Shown here piece by piece: positions 7,259 to 14,654 of a DNA stretch of 26,841 bases (within the stretch, counting starts at the first letter, position 1; every line of letters starts with the position of its first letter). Made by a program: the position numbers and the translations under genes. Source of the stretch: Bacillota bacterium (lineage in GTDB: Bacteria; Bacillota; Clostridia; Lachnospirales; Lachnospiraceae); NCBI GenBank assembly GCA_023415475.1, contig JAEZKL010000158.1:1-26841 (forward strand), given 5' to 3'. Below the pieces are notes generated by a model. That model saw nothing but the letters and a program-made list of their open reading frames with translations. It made no database searches and was not told the DNA's origin.

Positions 7259-8050
7259 TTAAAACCCGTATTTCTTCCTTTTTACTATAATATATCCCAT
7301 CTCAATCAGTAGAAAAAGAATACAAATTATGATTAAAATGACAATCTCTGGGTATTGATAATTGAAGGCATCCCTTGAAGTATGCTTAACTATAATTCCA
7401 ACATAAGCCCAAATTACAGCAGCTGCATAAGCAAGACTTTTATTCTTTAGGGTGTTGACGGATGCAATAATGAAAATAATAAGTGCGGCTATGCTTGTCC
7501 ACAGCCGAGCTGATATTCCGAAACCGGACCAACTGATACTTTTTAAAAGTACAGATGTATTTACCACCGTTACAACGGTGATCCAACCGAAATAAATACC
7601 AAAGGGAAGTCTGACAAAGATCTTCTCCGAAAAAGAAAGCTCCTCTGAGTATACATATTTATTAATCAAGCTTAAGCATACCAGAATTGTAATTATCAAC
7701 ACCAGTGATAAGGCAATATATCTAAAATGCCAGGCAAAAACCCAAGCTATATTACATAAACAGGTTAAGATAAACAACAATCGGATGAAGTCAGATATTT
7801 TAGATGCCAGTTTTCTTTTAAGTCCAATGAGTTCTGACAGATATACAACATACGTGAATAAAAGAATATGAATAACCGTCCAAATCAGGAAGGTATAACC
7901 AGCAGGTGTAATCAATGAAGGATAATTATCAAATAAATCACCCGTGGCAAATCCATTTATTGGCAAAAGATTATCAAGGATATTGACTGCCATCATAACT
8001 AAGAAAGCAATAACAGGAAATACCTTCTTATATATATTCTCATTCGCCAT
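7259..8050 (-). CDS. TspO/MBR-related (tryptophan-rich sensory protein-like) membrane protein
   Basis: This is a 263-residue polytopic protein with about seven or eight hydrophobic helices and a basic C-terminal tail (VKRKKYGF). The opening, helix 1 followed by NILDNLLPINGFATGDLFDNYPSLITPAGYTFLIW across residues 23-57, matches the longer TspO-related proteins of Firmicutes, in which P-x-G-x-T-F-x-I-W lines the ligand pocket. Classical TspO is about 160 residues with five helices, so this belongs to the extended branch. TspO proteins bind porphyrins and other hydrophobic ligands. No ligand can be inferred here. The ATG at 8050 follows GGGGGAAG. Confidence 0.75.
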   Translation of the reverse strand: MANENIYKKVFPVIAFLVMMAVNILDNLLPINGFATGDLFDNYPSLITPAGYTFLIWTVIHILLFTYVVYLSELIGLKRKLASKISDFIRLLFILTCLCNIAWVFAWHFRYIALSLVLIITILVCLSLINKYVYSEELSFSEKIFVRLPFGIYFGWITVVTVVNTSVLLKSISWSGFGISARLWTSIAALIIFIIASVNTLKNKSLAYAAAVIWAYVGIIVKHTSRDAFNYQYPEIVILIIICILFLLIEMGYIIVKRKKYGF

Positions 8051-8082
8051 ATAGCTTCCCCCAACATTACATCTTAGAATAT

Positions 8083-8111
8083 GTTATACCATAATTTAGC
8101 TATTATTTCCA
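8083..8111 (-). promoter_or_regulatory. Probable promoter of the TspO-like/Fpg-like pair
   Basis: Minus strand: TGGAAA (8106-8111), a 17-bp spacer, then TATAAC (8083-8088) with an upstream TG (extended -10). It lies 33 bases before the ATG at 8050. Confidence 0.45.
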
Positions 8112-8298
8112 TAATTATTTTGAATAGTACTTTTGCACTACTTATTATATACTTTAATAATAAAAGGATGTCAATATCTATATGTCGGATCAACTGATTT
8201 TTTGAATTAATTATCTTATATTAATATATCTTCTTCAATATATTTTATAGTTATTACCCGTAATCGAAATAAGGGTAGCGGCATATAAAGGAGAACCG
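8112..8298 (+). other. A/T-rich divergent intergenic region with a weak promoter for the rubrerythrin gene
   Basis: This stretch separates the divergent TspO-like and rubrerythrin genes. The best plus-strand promoter candidate is TTGAAT (8202-8207), a 17-bp spacer, and TATATC (8225-8230). TACCC and GGGTA (near 8256 and 8274) could form a short stem. I looked for a PerR-type box (TTATAATnATTATAA), expected for peroxide control of rubrerythrin, and saw no good match. Confidence 0.35.
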
Positions 8299-8364
8299 GT
8301 GATAAATCTCACATCCCGGACATATGATAATATAAATCTATACATATGTCTTATGGGAGGAACT

Positions 8365-8907
8365 ATGGATTTTCGACAGAGTAAAACCTATCAAAACATA
8401 TTAGATGCATATAACATTGAAGCCGAGCTAAATACCCGTTATCAAATATATGCAGACCAAGCAAGACTGGAGAATTATATAGAGATAGCTGCGATATATG
8501 ACGTCACGGCTAGAAACCAAAAGGAACATGCAAGGATTTGGATGCGACAGTTAAATGAAGGTGTTCTGCCGAATACACTGCAGAATTTGCAAAACTCTTA
8601 TGATATAGAAACCAATTTAGGCGATATTCTTTATCGAGAATATTCCAGAATTGCCCGTGAAGAAGGCTTCGATGATATAGCGGCATTATTCAACGGAATT
8701 GCAAATATTGAATTGAATCACGACTTGAGATTTAGGACACTACATGAAGATCTAGTCCGTGGAGAGCTTTTCTGTAAACCGACCGAAACCCTATGGATCT
8801 GTATGCAGTGCGGTAACATTATGAGTGGTCTCTGCGCTCCTGAGATTTGCCCGGTCTGTACTTTCCCCCAGGGCTATTATCGGCTATATAGTTGTGAAGT
8901 TATCTGA
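8365..8907 (+). CDS. Rubrerythrin-type ferritin-like protein with C-terminal rubredoxin domain
   Basis: The protein is 180 residues from the ATG at 8365, preceded by GGGAGG. An in-frame GTG at 8299, after AAGGAG, would add 22 residues, but family members start near this ATG. Rubrerythrins are cytoplasmic NADH-dependent peroxidases of anaerobes. The four-helix part (1-135) aligns with the family, and the rubredoxin iron site is intact: C146-x2-C149 and C162-x2-C165. The diiron site is unusual. Glu19, His55, Glu82, Glu116 and His119 match expected ligands. The Glu of the first E-x-x-H is Gln52, and the second Glu of the GExxE motif is Leu85. Two carboxylate ligands therefore seem to be lost, and peroxidase activity is uncertain. 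Confidence 0.85.
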   Translation: MDFRQSKTYQNILDAYNIEAELNTRYQIYADQARLENYIEIAAIYDVTARNQKEHARIWMRQLNEGVLPNTLQNLQNSYDIETNLGDILYREYSRIAREEGFDDIAALFNGIANIELNHDLRFRTLHEDLVRGELFCKPTETLWICMQCGNIMSGLCAPEICPVCTFPQGYYRLYSCEVI

Positions 8908-8917
8908 GCTATTCGAC

Positions 8918-9015
8918 AAAGAAGAGTCTGTTTCATTACATAGTCATTAGTATAAGGCAAGGATGATAGCAACTTACCTTTACTAACAATACATGTTTTG
9001 AAATAGCCTCTTCTT
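8918..9015. repeat. Long imperfect hairpin between convergent genes, homologous to the one at 20982-21076
   Basis: The outer arms AAGAAGAG (8919-8926) and CTCTTCTT (9008-9015) enclose further complementary blocks (TGTTTCA/TTTGAAA, TTAG/CTAA, AAGG/CCTT) around a short loop. The loop carries AAGGCAAGGATG and CTTACCTT, also present in the copy at 20982-21076 in the same order and orientation. It sits between the rubrerythrin and VanY-type genes, so a bidirectional terminator role fits. Neither side has a long U tract, however. Confidence 0.7.
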
Positions 9016-9023
9016 CAAGCTTA

Positions 9024-9785
9024 TCACTCTATGTTCCGTAGGAATCTAACATAGTATTCATCATAGGTAAGTCCGCTCTGTTGCAGCTTCTCTGTAAGCT
9101 CTACACCGATATATCGAAAATGCCAGGGCTCGTAATTGTATCCGGTAATATATTCCTTTCCCTTCGGGTATCTCAGTATATAGCCATATTCATAGGAATG
9201 CTCAGCCAACCATATTCCCTCAGGCGTATCTGCAAAGGTTTCCTCCAAATCATTTATATCAACAGCCAAGCCCGTCTGATGTTCACTATGCCCTGCCCGG
9301 GCTGATACCTTATCTCTTTCTTCTTGGTACTGTATCAATGGTATCTCCTCATCCCAATTTTTATAATACACTTGATTCTGGTAGAGGAAGCTACGAAAGG
9401 TTGAGATTGCCTTCAATATAATCCCCTCCTGTTCCGCGGCGTGGCACATAGCTTCAAAATATATTCTGGCTGGGCGACGAAGCATCAGCGTTGACTCGTT
9501 ATATTCAGGAGCAATCATCTCCAAATCTTCCGGAATATAATCTCGCGAGAGCTGACAATACTTATTCACCAAAACAGTATGTTTATCTGGGCAAGAGGTC
9601 GGGCTAACCTTTGAATAGAACGCAAGATCCAAACCGATTTCAACATGAGTAATAGCAGCCTCCCATGACAGTTCATTGTGACTCAGCTTGTAACTGATAT
9701 ACCTTTTATCATTGTATTTCCGGTAATAAGGCAGACATCGATATTCCCGCACTTCCTTTATTAACTCTTCTATCCTTTCCTCCAT
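9024..9785 (-). CDS. D-alanyl-D-alanine carboxypeptidase family protein (VanY-type, peptidase M15)
   Basis: The protein is 253 residues from the ATG at 9785 (a GTG at 9794 would add three). The catalytic domain (about 120-230) carries the M15 zinc motif SEHQTGLAVD (His169, Asp176) and EPWHFRYIG (Glu219 as base, His222 as third ligand). The family cleaves the terminal D-Ala from peptidoglycan stem peptides. The N-terminal ~95 residues (YISYKLSHNELSWEAAITHV, then VLVNKYCQL) form the lead domain common to clostridial VanY proteins. The odd point is the absence of a signal peptide or transmembrane helix, although the substrate is extracellular. I see no upstream in-frame start that would supply one. 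It may be cytoplasmic and act on recycled muropeptides, or leave by another route. Confidence 0.85.
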   Translation of the reverse strand: MEERIEELIKEVREYRCLPYYRKYNDKRYISYKLSHNELSWEAAITHVEIGLDLAFYSKVSPTSCPDKHTVLVNKYCQLSRDYIPEDLEMIAPEYNESTLMLRRPARIYFEAMCHAAEQEGIILKAISTFRSFLYQNQVYYKNWDEEIPLIQYQEERDKVSARAGHSEHQTGLAVDINDLEETFADTPEGIWLAEHSYEYGYILRYPKGKEYITGYNYEPWHFRYIGVELTEKLQQSGLTYDEYYVRFLRNIE

Positions 9786-9922
9786 CACATTCACCTACTA
9801 TCCGAAAAGCTATTTACTCACATTATATTAAGAAAAGAATACTAATATCCACACAATTCTTACATCTCTTTCTATTTTCTTATATACAGCCATTTATATC
9901 CTACTGTAACCGGGGAGAAGAT

Positions 9923-9960
9923 AAAAAAAAGGAGTGTCCGGTTTGTATTGGATACTCCTT
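9923..9960 (-). terminator. Intrinsic terminator of the CAP-domain gene
   Basis: On the minus strand AAGGAGTATCC and GGACACTCCTT form an 11-bp stem with one mismatch and a 10-base loop, followed by a run of T (eight A on the plus strand, 9923-9930). It lies 60 bases past the stop at 10021. Confidence 0.88.
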
Positions 9961-10020
9961 ACTATTATTTAGTATTATACGGTTAGTTGCTTTTCGTACA
10001 GTTCATTAGCAACGTTCGGA

Positions 10021-11064
10021 TTAGTTAGTAAATAACTGTGACCAATAGATTACACCATTGGACTTATATACACCAATACCAATCTTACTAAAATTAGCAT
10101 TTAAGATATTTGCTCTATGGCCGGGAGAATTCATCCATCCGGTTACTACCTCCTGCGGAGTTTTCTGTCCATAAGCAATATTCTCGCCTGCTGCACGGTA
10201 GGAAATATTGAATTCCTTTAATACTGTACTGAAACTCGTTCCATCCGGTCTTGTATGGGAGAAGGATTGCACTGTCTCTTTTGCTCGCTTATTCGCTGCA
10301 TTCGTTAAAGAAGAGTTAGTAGTCAGTGCGGACAGACCTGCTTTCGCACGTTCCTGATTCACAAGCTGTAACACCTGGTTAGCATAAGTGCTTACGTCAG
10401 AGGAGTTACTAGGCTGTGTTGTAGGAGTGGGTGTTGTCGTAGGTGCAGGTGTCGTGGTAGGTTCAGGCTTCGTCGTCGTATCCGGCTTTGTCGTCGGTGC
10501 GGGCGTAGTCGTAGGTGTAGGTGTTGTGGTAGGTTCTGGCTTCGTTGTCGTAGTTGTTTGAGATCCGTTCTTATTGATATAAGCAAGGATATCCTCCAAT
10601 GATTTTATATTATTAATATTACTTAATGTCACATTGGTACAGCCATTATTCTGAAGCTTAACGACAACCTCTTTCACGGTATCACAATCGGATAAATCGA
10701 TATTCTTATATGTCAAATCCGGAGTCTTGCTGGTGCTCTTTGTGGTATTCGCAGCCTTCACAGCGCTGTTACTCTTGGTACTTTTCGCTTTCTGGTTCTT
10801 CTTAACTACTGTTTTCTTCTTGGAAGAAGTCTTTACCGCTTTTACTTCTTTATTCCCTGTATTTTCAGCCACTGCACCTTTCACTGCGGTTGTTATAGGA
10901 AGACTCTGTTGGCTATCTGTGTTTACAGTATTTTGTTCTACTGTTGTAGACTTATTTGCTGCATTCAGATCGTTAGATATATTCAATGAACTTTGGTAAT
11001 TACCAAACGCTCCCAATAGTGTCAACCCTAGTGTACATACTGATGTTATTATAAATTTTTTCAT
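10021..11064 (-). CDS. Secreted CAP/SCP-domain (YkwD-like) protein with Thr/Pro linker
   Basis: The protein is 347 residues. The start chosen is the ATG at 11064, because AAGGAGG lies 8 nt before it and MKKFIITSVCTLGLTLLGAFG is a clear signal peptide. An in-frame ATG at 11133 would put 23 polar residues in front of it. Regions in order: signal peptide (1-25), Ser/Thr/Lys-rich stretch (about 30-115), a small folded segment (about 118-175, LTYKNIDLSDCDTVKEVVVK then NNGCTNVTLSNI, two Cys), a Thr/Pro linker of about 50 residues, and the CAP domain (about 225-347). The last carries LVNQERAKAGL, SHTRPDG, GENIAYG and PGHRANILN, the conserved CAP signatures. Such proteins are extracellular in Firmicutes, often surface or spore associated. 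Their enzymatic role is not established. Confidence 0.9.
   Translation of the reverse strand: MKKFIITSVCTLGLTLLGAFGNYQSSLNISNDLNAANKSTTVEQNTVNTDSQQSLPITTAVKGAVAENTGNKEVKAVKTSSKKKTVVKKNQKAKSTKSNSAVKAANTTKSTSKTPDLTYKNIDLSDCDTVKEVVVKLQNNGCTNVTLSNINNIKSLEDILAYINKNGSQTTTTTKPEPTTTPTPTTTPAPTTKPDTTTKPEPTTTPAPTTTPTPTTQPSNSSDVSTYANQVLQLVNQERAKAGLSALTTNSSLTNAANKRAKETVQSFSHTRPDGTSFSTVLKEFNISYRAAGENIAYGQKTPQEVVTGWMNSPGHRANILNANFSKIGIGVYKSNGVIYWSQLFTN
10411..10558 (-). repeat. Coding tandem repeat for the Thr/Pro linker
   Basis: The DNA is a run of imperfect short units coding for blocks of the type (K/T)PEPTTTP, TPTTTP and APTTKP. It links the small N-terminal domain to the CAP domain. Such runs are prone to slippage, so linker length may vary between strains. 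Confidence 0.75.
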
Positions 11065-11462
11065 TTTTTGTACCTCCTTAATGGTATCTATCTGCTGCTC
11101 CCTTAGAGTAACACATAGGCAATAGGGGTTCAATAGTTAGATATTGGTGTTAGACACAAGTCTTACCTTGTTTTTGGGATTATTTAGATTCGCAAGACCC
11201 AAAAGATGTTATAATATATAACAGGTATTTCCAAGCATCACGCTTATACAAAATCGCCGTAAGCTATGTATAATAAGGTCTTTGCATGCTCTACTCGCAT
11301 AATATTCCGAAGAAATAACATTGAAAAAGCACTCAAAAACCAGGTGATTTTACACCGTTATTTGATGTCATATTTTTTAAATATTTGTTACATATATATT
11401 AAATTTTCAACGAAAAACCTTATTGACTCACCTGTTATCAGTACTTTATAGCTATAAAAATA
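11065..11462. other. Intergenic region upstream of the CAP-domain gene
   Basis: About 400 A/T-rich bases. A weak minus-strand promoter candidate is TTGGAA (11229-11234), a 15-bp spacer, and TATAAC (11208-11213). ACAAG/CTTGT forms a small stem near 11150-11170, and CAGGTGA (about 11342) recurs inverted as TCACCTG (about 11430). A 61-codon plus-strand frame (11266-11451) has no ribosome site and biased composition, so I do not call it. I see no riboswitch. Confidence 0.35.
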
Positions 11463-11504
11463 GATGTCCGATACCGAAACGGTACCGAACACCCCTAGGA
11501 CATC
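11463..11504 (-). terminator. Intrinsic terminator of the chromate-transporter pair
   Basis: GATGTCC (11463-11469) pairs with GGACATC (11498-11504), with an inner GATACCG/CGGTACC stem. The minus strand continues TATTTTTATAG. It starts 13 bases after the stop at 11517. Confidence 0.82.
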
Positions 11505-11516
11505 CGAATAGATCAT

Positions 11517-12083
11517 TTATGCCAAGAATGGATAGATAACTAGACCGATAATTCCTGCTCCGATCATTATGGCAATCTGGCTTACCTTCCATTTACGCAA
11601 TATAAATAATGCTATTGTAAAGATTGTTACCGACAACAAATCCACCTTAGTCAGATCCGCTGTTACCGCTTCTCCTTTCCAGAATGCCAAGATAACCAGA
11701 GATATTCCTGCTGAGGTGATCAATGCAACTACTGCCGGACGCAGCCCCTTCATGACACCTTGAAAGGTCGTAAGTCCTCTGTAACGATAATAGACATATG
11801 CTAAAATCAGAGATAGAATTACGGAAGGCGTAATGCAGCCAAGGGTCGCGATTACTGCTCCCGATATTCCTCCCATTCGAATTCCGATGAAAGAGGCCGC
11901 ATTAATAGCGATCGGTCCCGGTGTCATCTGTGACAGGGTCACTACATCGGCAAACTCGGTCATCGTAAGCCAGCCATGGATGTCCACCACCTGATTTTGA
12001 ATTAAAGGCAGGGCAGCATAGCCTCCACCTATACTGAATAATCCTATTTGAAAGAAGCTCCAATATAATGTAAGAAGTATCAT
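11517..12083 (-). CDS. Chromate transporter family protein, second half-size subunit
   Basis: This is a 188-residue polytopic membrane protein, about half the length of the fused ChrA. It carries the family signatures FSIGGGYAALPLIQNQVVD (about 16-34), then GWLTMTEFADVVTLSQMTPGPIAIN (38-62), with the conserved TPGPIAIN. The start ATG overlaps the stop of the preceding gene (ATGA), so both halves are made together and likely pair in the membrane. The short-chain pairs of this family export chromate in some bacteria. In anaerobes the physiological substrate is not known, and sulfate-like oxyanions are an alternative. Confidence 0.9.
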   Translation of the reverse strand: MILLTLYWSFFQIGLFSIGGGYAALPLIQNQVVDIHGWLTMTEFADVVTLSQMTPGPIAINAASFIGIRMGGISGAVIATLGCITPSVILSLILAYVYYRYRGLTTFQGVMKGLRPAVVALITSAGISLVILAFWKGEAVTADLTKVDLLSVTIFTIALFILRKWKVSQIAIMIGAGIIGLVIYPFLA

Positions 12084-12658
12084 ACTTCATCCTCCTTACC
12101 CGCTGAATGCTTTGTTAAGTAGATGGAGACAGCACCAAGTATTCCGCACACCAGTATTATAATAATTACACTGACATCGAAGACAAATGCAGCTATAAAA
12201 GCCGCCAGCATTAAAAGGATAGGAAACTTCTTTTTTTCCTTCGTTATATTATGAATCATATTTATTACAACATCAATGATTACAGCTGCCACTCCGGCTT
12301 GCATGCCACGAAGGGTATAACCCACCATTACACTGTCCCGAAATGCAGTATACGCCACAGAAATCACTGATAATATAATAAGAGGGGGTAATACTGTCCC
12401 AAAAACAGTTAATAATGCTCCAGGGATCCCTGCTACTCGATAACCGACCAGGATGGAGGCATTTACTGCGATTACACCCGGAGTAGACTGGGCAATGGCA
12501 GTAAGATCCAGCATCTCATACTCTTCAATCCATTTATACTGATCAACAAATTTCTTTCTCATTAAGGATATAATGACATAACCACCACCAAAGGTGAAGG
12601 CACTTAGAAGAAAAGTCGATGTGAATAATCTAAAATATAGCTTTATATCCTTCTTCAT
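12080..12658 (-). CDS. Chromate transporter family protein, first half-size subunit
   Basis: This is a 192-residue membrane protein with FTFGGGYVIISLMRKKFVD (about 22-40), then DLTAIAQSTPGVIAVNASIL. It is the same fold and motif order as its neighbour but with TPGVIAVN in place of TPGPIAIN. The two genes are therefore non-identical paralogues forming a heteromeric short-chain CHR transporter. The ATG at 12658 has AGGAGAA about 6 nt before it. It is the first gene of the pair and is divergent from the MGMT-type gene. Confidence 0.9.
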   Translation of the reverse strand: MKKDIKLYFRLFTSTFLLSAFTFGGGYVIISLMRKKFVDQYKWIEEYEMLDLTAIAQSTPGVIAVNASILVGYRVAGIPGALLTVFGTVLPPLIILSVISVAYTAFRDSVMVGYTLRGMQAGVAAVIIDVVINMIHNITKEKKKFPILLMLAAFIAAFVFDVSVIIIILVCGILGAVSIYLTKHSAGKEDEV

Positions 12659-12803
12659 ATTCTGTTCTCCTATTTCTTAGTTCTTAGTCTGTGATTGATA
12701 GCATACTCCACTTTATCTATATTTATAGGTTATATCCCGTACGAAATAAACGATTAAAGCTAGCCTGCATGATGCCTCATAGAAATACCTCGAAACACAA
12801 CAC

Positions 12804-12832
12804 TTGATATTCTGCTCCCATCAAGGTATATT
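12804..12832 (+). promoter_or_regulatory. Sigma-A-type promoter of the MGMT-family gene
   Basis: -35 TTGATA (12804-12809), a 17-bp spacer, and -10 TATATT (12827-12832), 40 bases before the ATG. TTGAT and ATCAA also form a small inverted repeat across the -35 and spacer. Confidence 0.6.
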
Positions 12833-12871
12833 AAGGATAAACATTCATATCAGTATAAGGAGTTCCAAACT

Positions 12872-13195
12872 ATGTACCCAACAAATAAAAGCTTCTTCGA
12901 AGAGGTCTATCAAATCGTAAACAATATTCCGGAGGGCTCCGTCATGACCTATGGTATGATAGCCACCATGCTTGGTAAACCTAAAGCTGCCCGTATCGTT
13001 GGATATGCCATGCACGATGCTCCGGCAGCTCGCCACCTTCCCTGTCACAGAGTAGTAAGCAAGGATGGAAAGCTATCATCTGAAGATATCTTTGGAGCTG
13101 GTAATCAACGCCGCTTACTGGAGCAGGAAGGCGTCACCTTTAAGGAGGATGGCCGTATCAACATGGATCAACACCTCGTTCATTGGAGCCTTTGA
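12872..13195 (+). CDS. MGMT-family protein (Ogt/alkyltransferase-like, C-terminal domain only)
   Basis: This 107-residue protein is the DNA-binding/active-site domain of O6-alkylguanine-DNA alkyltransferase without the N-terminal domain. GSVMTYGMIATMLGKPKAARIVGYAM (about 22-47) holds the recognition-helix Arg finger, LPCHRVV (56-62) the reactive Cys58, and GAGNQRRLLEQEGV the following helix. The small alkyltransferase-like proteins (ATL) of this size usually have Trp in place of Cys. This one keeps the Cys, so it could transfer alkyl groups to itself. The start is set by AAGGAG before the ATG. It converges on the DUF4317 gene with a single base between the stops. Confidence 0.9.
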   Translation: MYPTNKSFFEEVYQIVNNIPEGSVMTYGMIATMLGKPKAARIVGYAMHDAPAARHLPCHRVVSKDGKLSSEDIFGAGNQRRLLEQEGVTFKEDGRINMDQHLVHWSL

Positions 13196-13196
13196 A

Positions 13197-14330
13197 TCAT
13201 ATCGTTGGTTTCACTACGATACCATTTACTTCTACCTGATCTGTTATCTCAATGACCAGACATTTTCGTCCATCCACCAGCTTCGTCTGCACCAGATCCA
13301 CACGTTCCGGATTCACCTTGACGATTACATCCGGGGTCTTTACCTCGAACACACGGGTATTTATAACATTTGCCGCCATTAAGGTAGTGTTCTCACCGGT
13401 CATCTTCTCAAAGTTATTTTCAAATTCTAATAACTTCTCTTCCACTACTCCGCTTTCTGCAAAGATGCTTTTTACCTCGCTTTTATCCAAGGTCAGGGGC
13501 TCGGGAATCTCCTTCAGCTTATGTTCTTCTAAAATATCATTCAGCTTTTCATGGATATTTCGAACTATCTCATACTCACATTCTTCACCCAGGGTTTCCT
13601 TAATCAAGGTCTGGAAGGTTTCCTTCTGTCCGCCGGCAGACATAGGCACCTCACAACCGAGTAGTTTCTTTGCAAAATCACTATGTAGTTCCTCGGAATC
13701 CTTAGAATAATATAAGACACTATGAAGATCTGTGCTGCGATCATTGAAAGCCGGGAATAGGAAACCATTATTCGGTGCACCAACCACCCAGTCCTGGATT
13801 CTCTTCCCGATCTGATTCAAGTCTTCATGATAGCTTAATCCCGGTTTTGAGAGATTGACAGGACAGATAGAGCAGAGTATGTAACGATACACCTCATCGG
13901 AGGCATCCTCCATCATGATTTTATCATTGGTTTTCCCCGGAACATCGTAGGCAGCATAAACAACTAAAACAAGGTAATTTCCCGGAAAATCATAAGTCTG
14001 TATTATCTTGTTATAGAATTCCTCCAGCAAGCTCTCTTCCTTCAGCTCACTATCCCGAAGCTTCAGCAGGAATTCCTGTGTTCCTCCGTTGAACTCCGTC
14101 TCTAACGGAAAATCCATATTTATTAAGTTCTTGCCAATGGTTCCGGATAAGGTTTTCTTAAATATCTCAAAATACTTGAAGGTCTCTTCCTCCGGTAAGC
14201 ACAAAAACGACTCGGTAAATTTTGTTTTAATCGTTTTTTCTCCATCTACATAACAACCACTTACCTTAGTGATGGAGCAGTTTTCGTGTTTCATCTGTTT
14301 TCTGATCTCTAAAATCTCACTATTGATCAT
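13197..14330 (-). CDS. DUF4317-family protein
   Basis: This 377-residue cytoplasmic protein has no signal peptide or membrane helix. The N-terminus (EIRKQMKHENCSITKVSGCYVDGEK, across residues 8-32), followed by FLCLPEEETFKYFEIFKKTLSGTIGKNL, is the signature of the DUF4317 proteins widespread in Lachnospiraceae and relatives. No catalytic motif is recognisable, and the family has no known function. An AAGGAG site lies 13 bases upstream of the ATG. A copy of the dispersed short repeat lies about 60-80 bases upstream. The 3' end meets the MGMT gene almost stop-to-stop, so the two transcripts must overlap as antisense unless they terminate inside the genes. Confidence 0.85.
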   Translation of the reverse strand: MINSEILEIRKQMKHENCSITKVSGCYVDGEKTIKTKFTESFLCLPEEETFKYFEIFKKTLSGTIGKNLINMDFPLETEFNGGTQEFLLKLRDSELKEESLLEEFYNKIIQTYDFPGNYLVLVVYAAYDVPGKTNDKIMMEDASDEVYRYILCSICPVNLSKPGLSYHEDLNQIGKRIQDWVVGAPNNGFLFPAFNDRSTDLHSVLYYSKDSEELHSDFAKKLLGCEVPMSAGGQKETFQTLIKETLGEECEYEIVRNIHEKLNDILEEHKLKEIPEPLTLDKSEVKSIFAESGVVEEKLLEFENNFEKMTGENTTLMAANVINTRVFEVKTPDVIVKVNPERVDLVQTKLVDGRKCLVIEITDQVEVNGIVVKPTI

Positions 14331-14390
14331 AGTATCTGTTCACTCCTTATCTATTTCATTTAATTCCCTTAACTAACTCAATAGGCCTTC

Positions 14391-14413
14391 CCTTTTTGTT
14401 AGTTTGTGCCAAG
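14391..14413 (+). repeat. Dispersed short repeat, copy 3
   Basis: CCCTTTTTGTTAGTTTGTGCC plus AAG matches the copies at 4774-4796 and 6342-6365, especially in TTAGTTTGTGCC and the preceding GCCT-CCCTTT. It lies upstream of the DUF4317 gene in the same relation to that gene as copy 1 to rsgA. Confidence 0.4.
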
Positions 14414-14522
14414 TGAATAATACAACATAACAGATAATAGTTTACCATATCCGAATTTTAAATCAAGAAGTTGTTTCTCTTAAAATTGCATCGATAGCAA
14501 TGAAAACCCAATATCAATAGGA
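14414..14522. other. Intergenic DNA between the divergent DUF4317 and small Asn-rich genes
   Basis: A/T-rich, with no open frame or stem worth calling. Together with the repeat on its left and the promoter and inverted repeat on its right, it makes up the 324-base gap between the two genes. Confidence 0.3.
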
Positions 14523-14552
14523 CGAATATAGCTGTGGATGCTACACATACTA
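14523..14552 (+). promoter_or_regulatory. Sigma-G-like (forespore) promoter
   Basis: GAATA (within CGAATA, 14523-14528), a 17-bp spacer, and CATACTA (14546-14552) fit the sigma-G pattern GMATR...CATnMTA known from Bacillus. It reads into the small Asn-rich gene at 14655. The match is by eye. Confidence 0.5.
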
Positions 14553-14561
14553 ATTAAACCG

Positions 14562-14588
14562 GTAGAAGTATGCTCATTGAACTTCTAC
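14562..14588. promoter_or_regulatory. Inverted repeat in the 5' leader
   Basis: GTAGAAGT (14562-14569) and ACTTCTAC (14581-14588) are perfect arms around an 11-base loop, just downstream of the sigma-G-like promoter. There is no U tract after it, so a terminator is unlikely. A leader hairpin or operator is possible. Confidence 0.45.
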
Positions 14589-14654
14589 GGTCGTGTGGGT
14601 GTTTATTTTGTTTACATTTGCTTACATGCAAATAAAAGGAAAGGAGTTAATACT

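Noticed and set aside
8181..8300. PerR-type operator before the rubrerythrin gene
   Set aside because: A/T-rich words resemble parts of the box but no 15-mer has the needed two-fold symmetry.
10411..10558. CRISPR-like array
   Set aside because: The repeated units are short, coding and without spacers. They encode the Thr/Pro linker.
10392..10586. 64-codon minus frame rich in Arg, Leu and His inside the CAP-domain gene
   Set aside because: It is a shifted-frame reading of the Thr/Pro linker repeats.
11065..11260. Cyclic di-GMP or cyclic di-AMP riboswitch before the CAP-domain gene
   Set aside because: Such switches often precede cell-surface genes, but none of the conserved core words that I know is present.
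11266..11451. 61-codon plus-strand frame upstream of the CAP-domain gene
   Set aside because: No Shine-Dalgarno, biased composition in A/T-rich DNA, and no recognisable motif.
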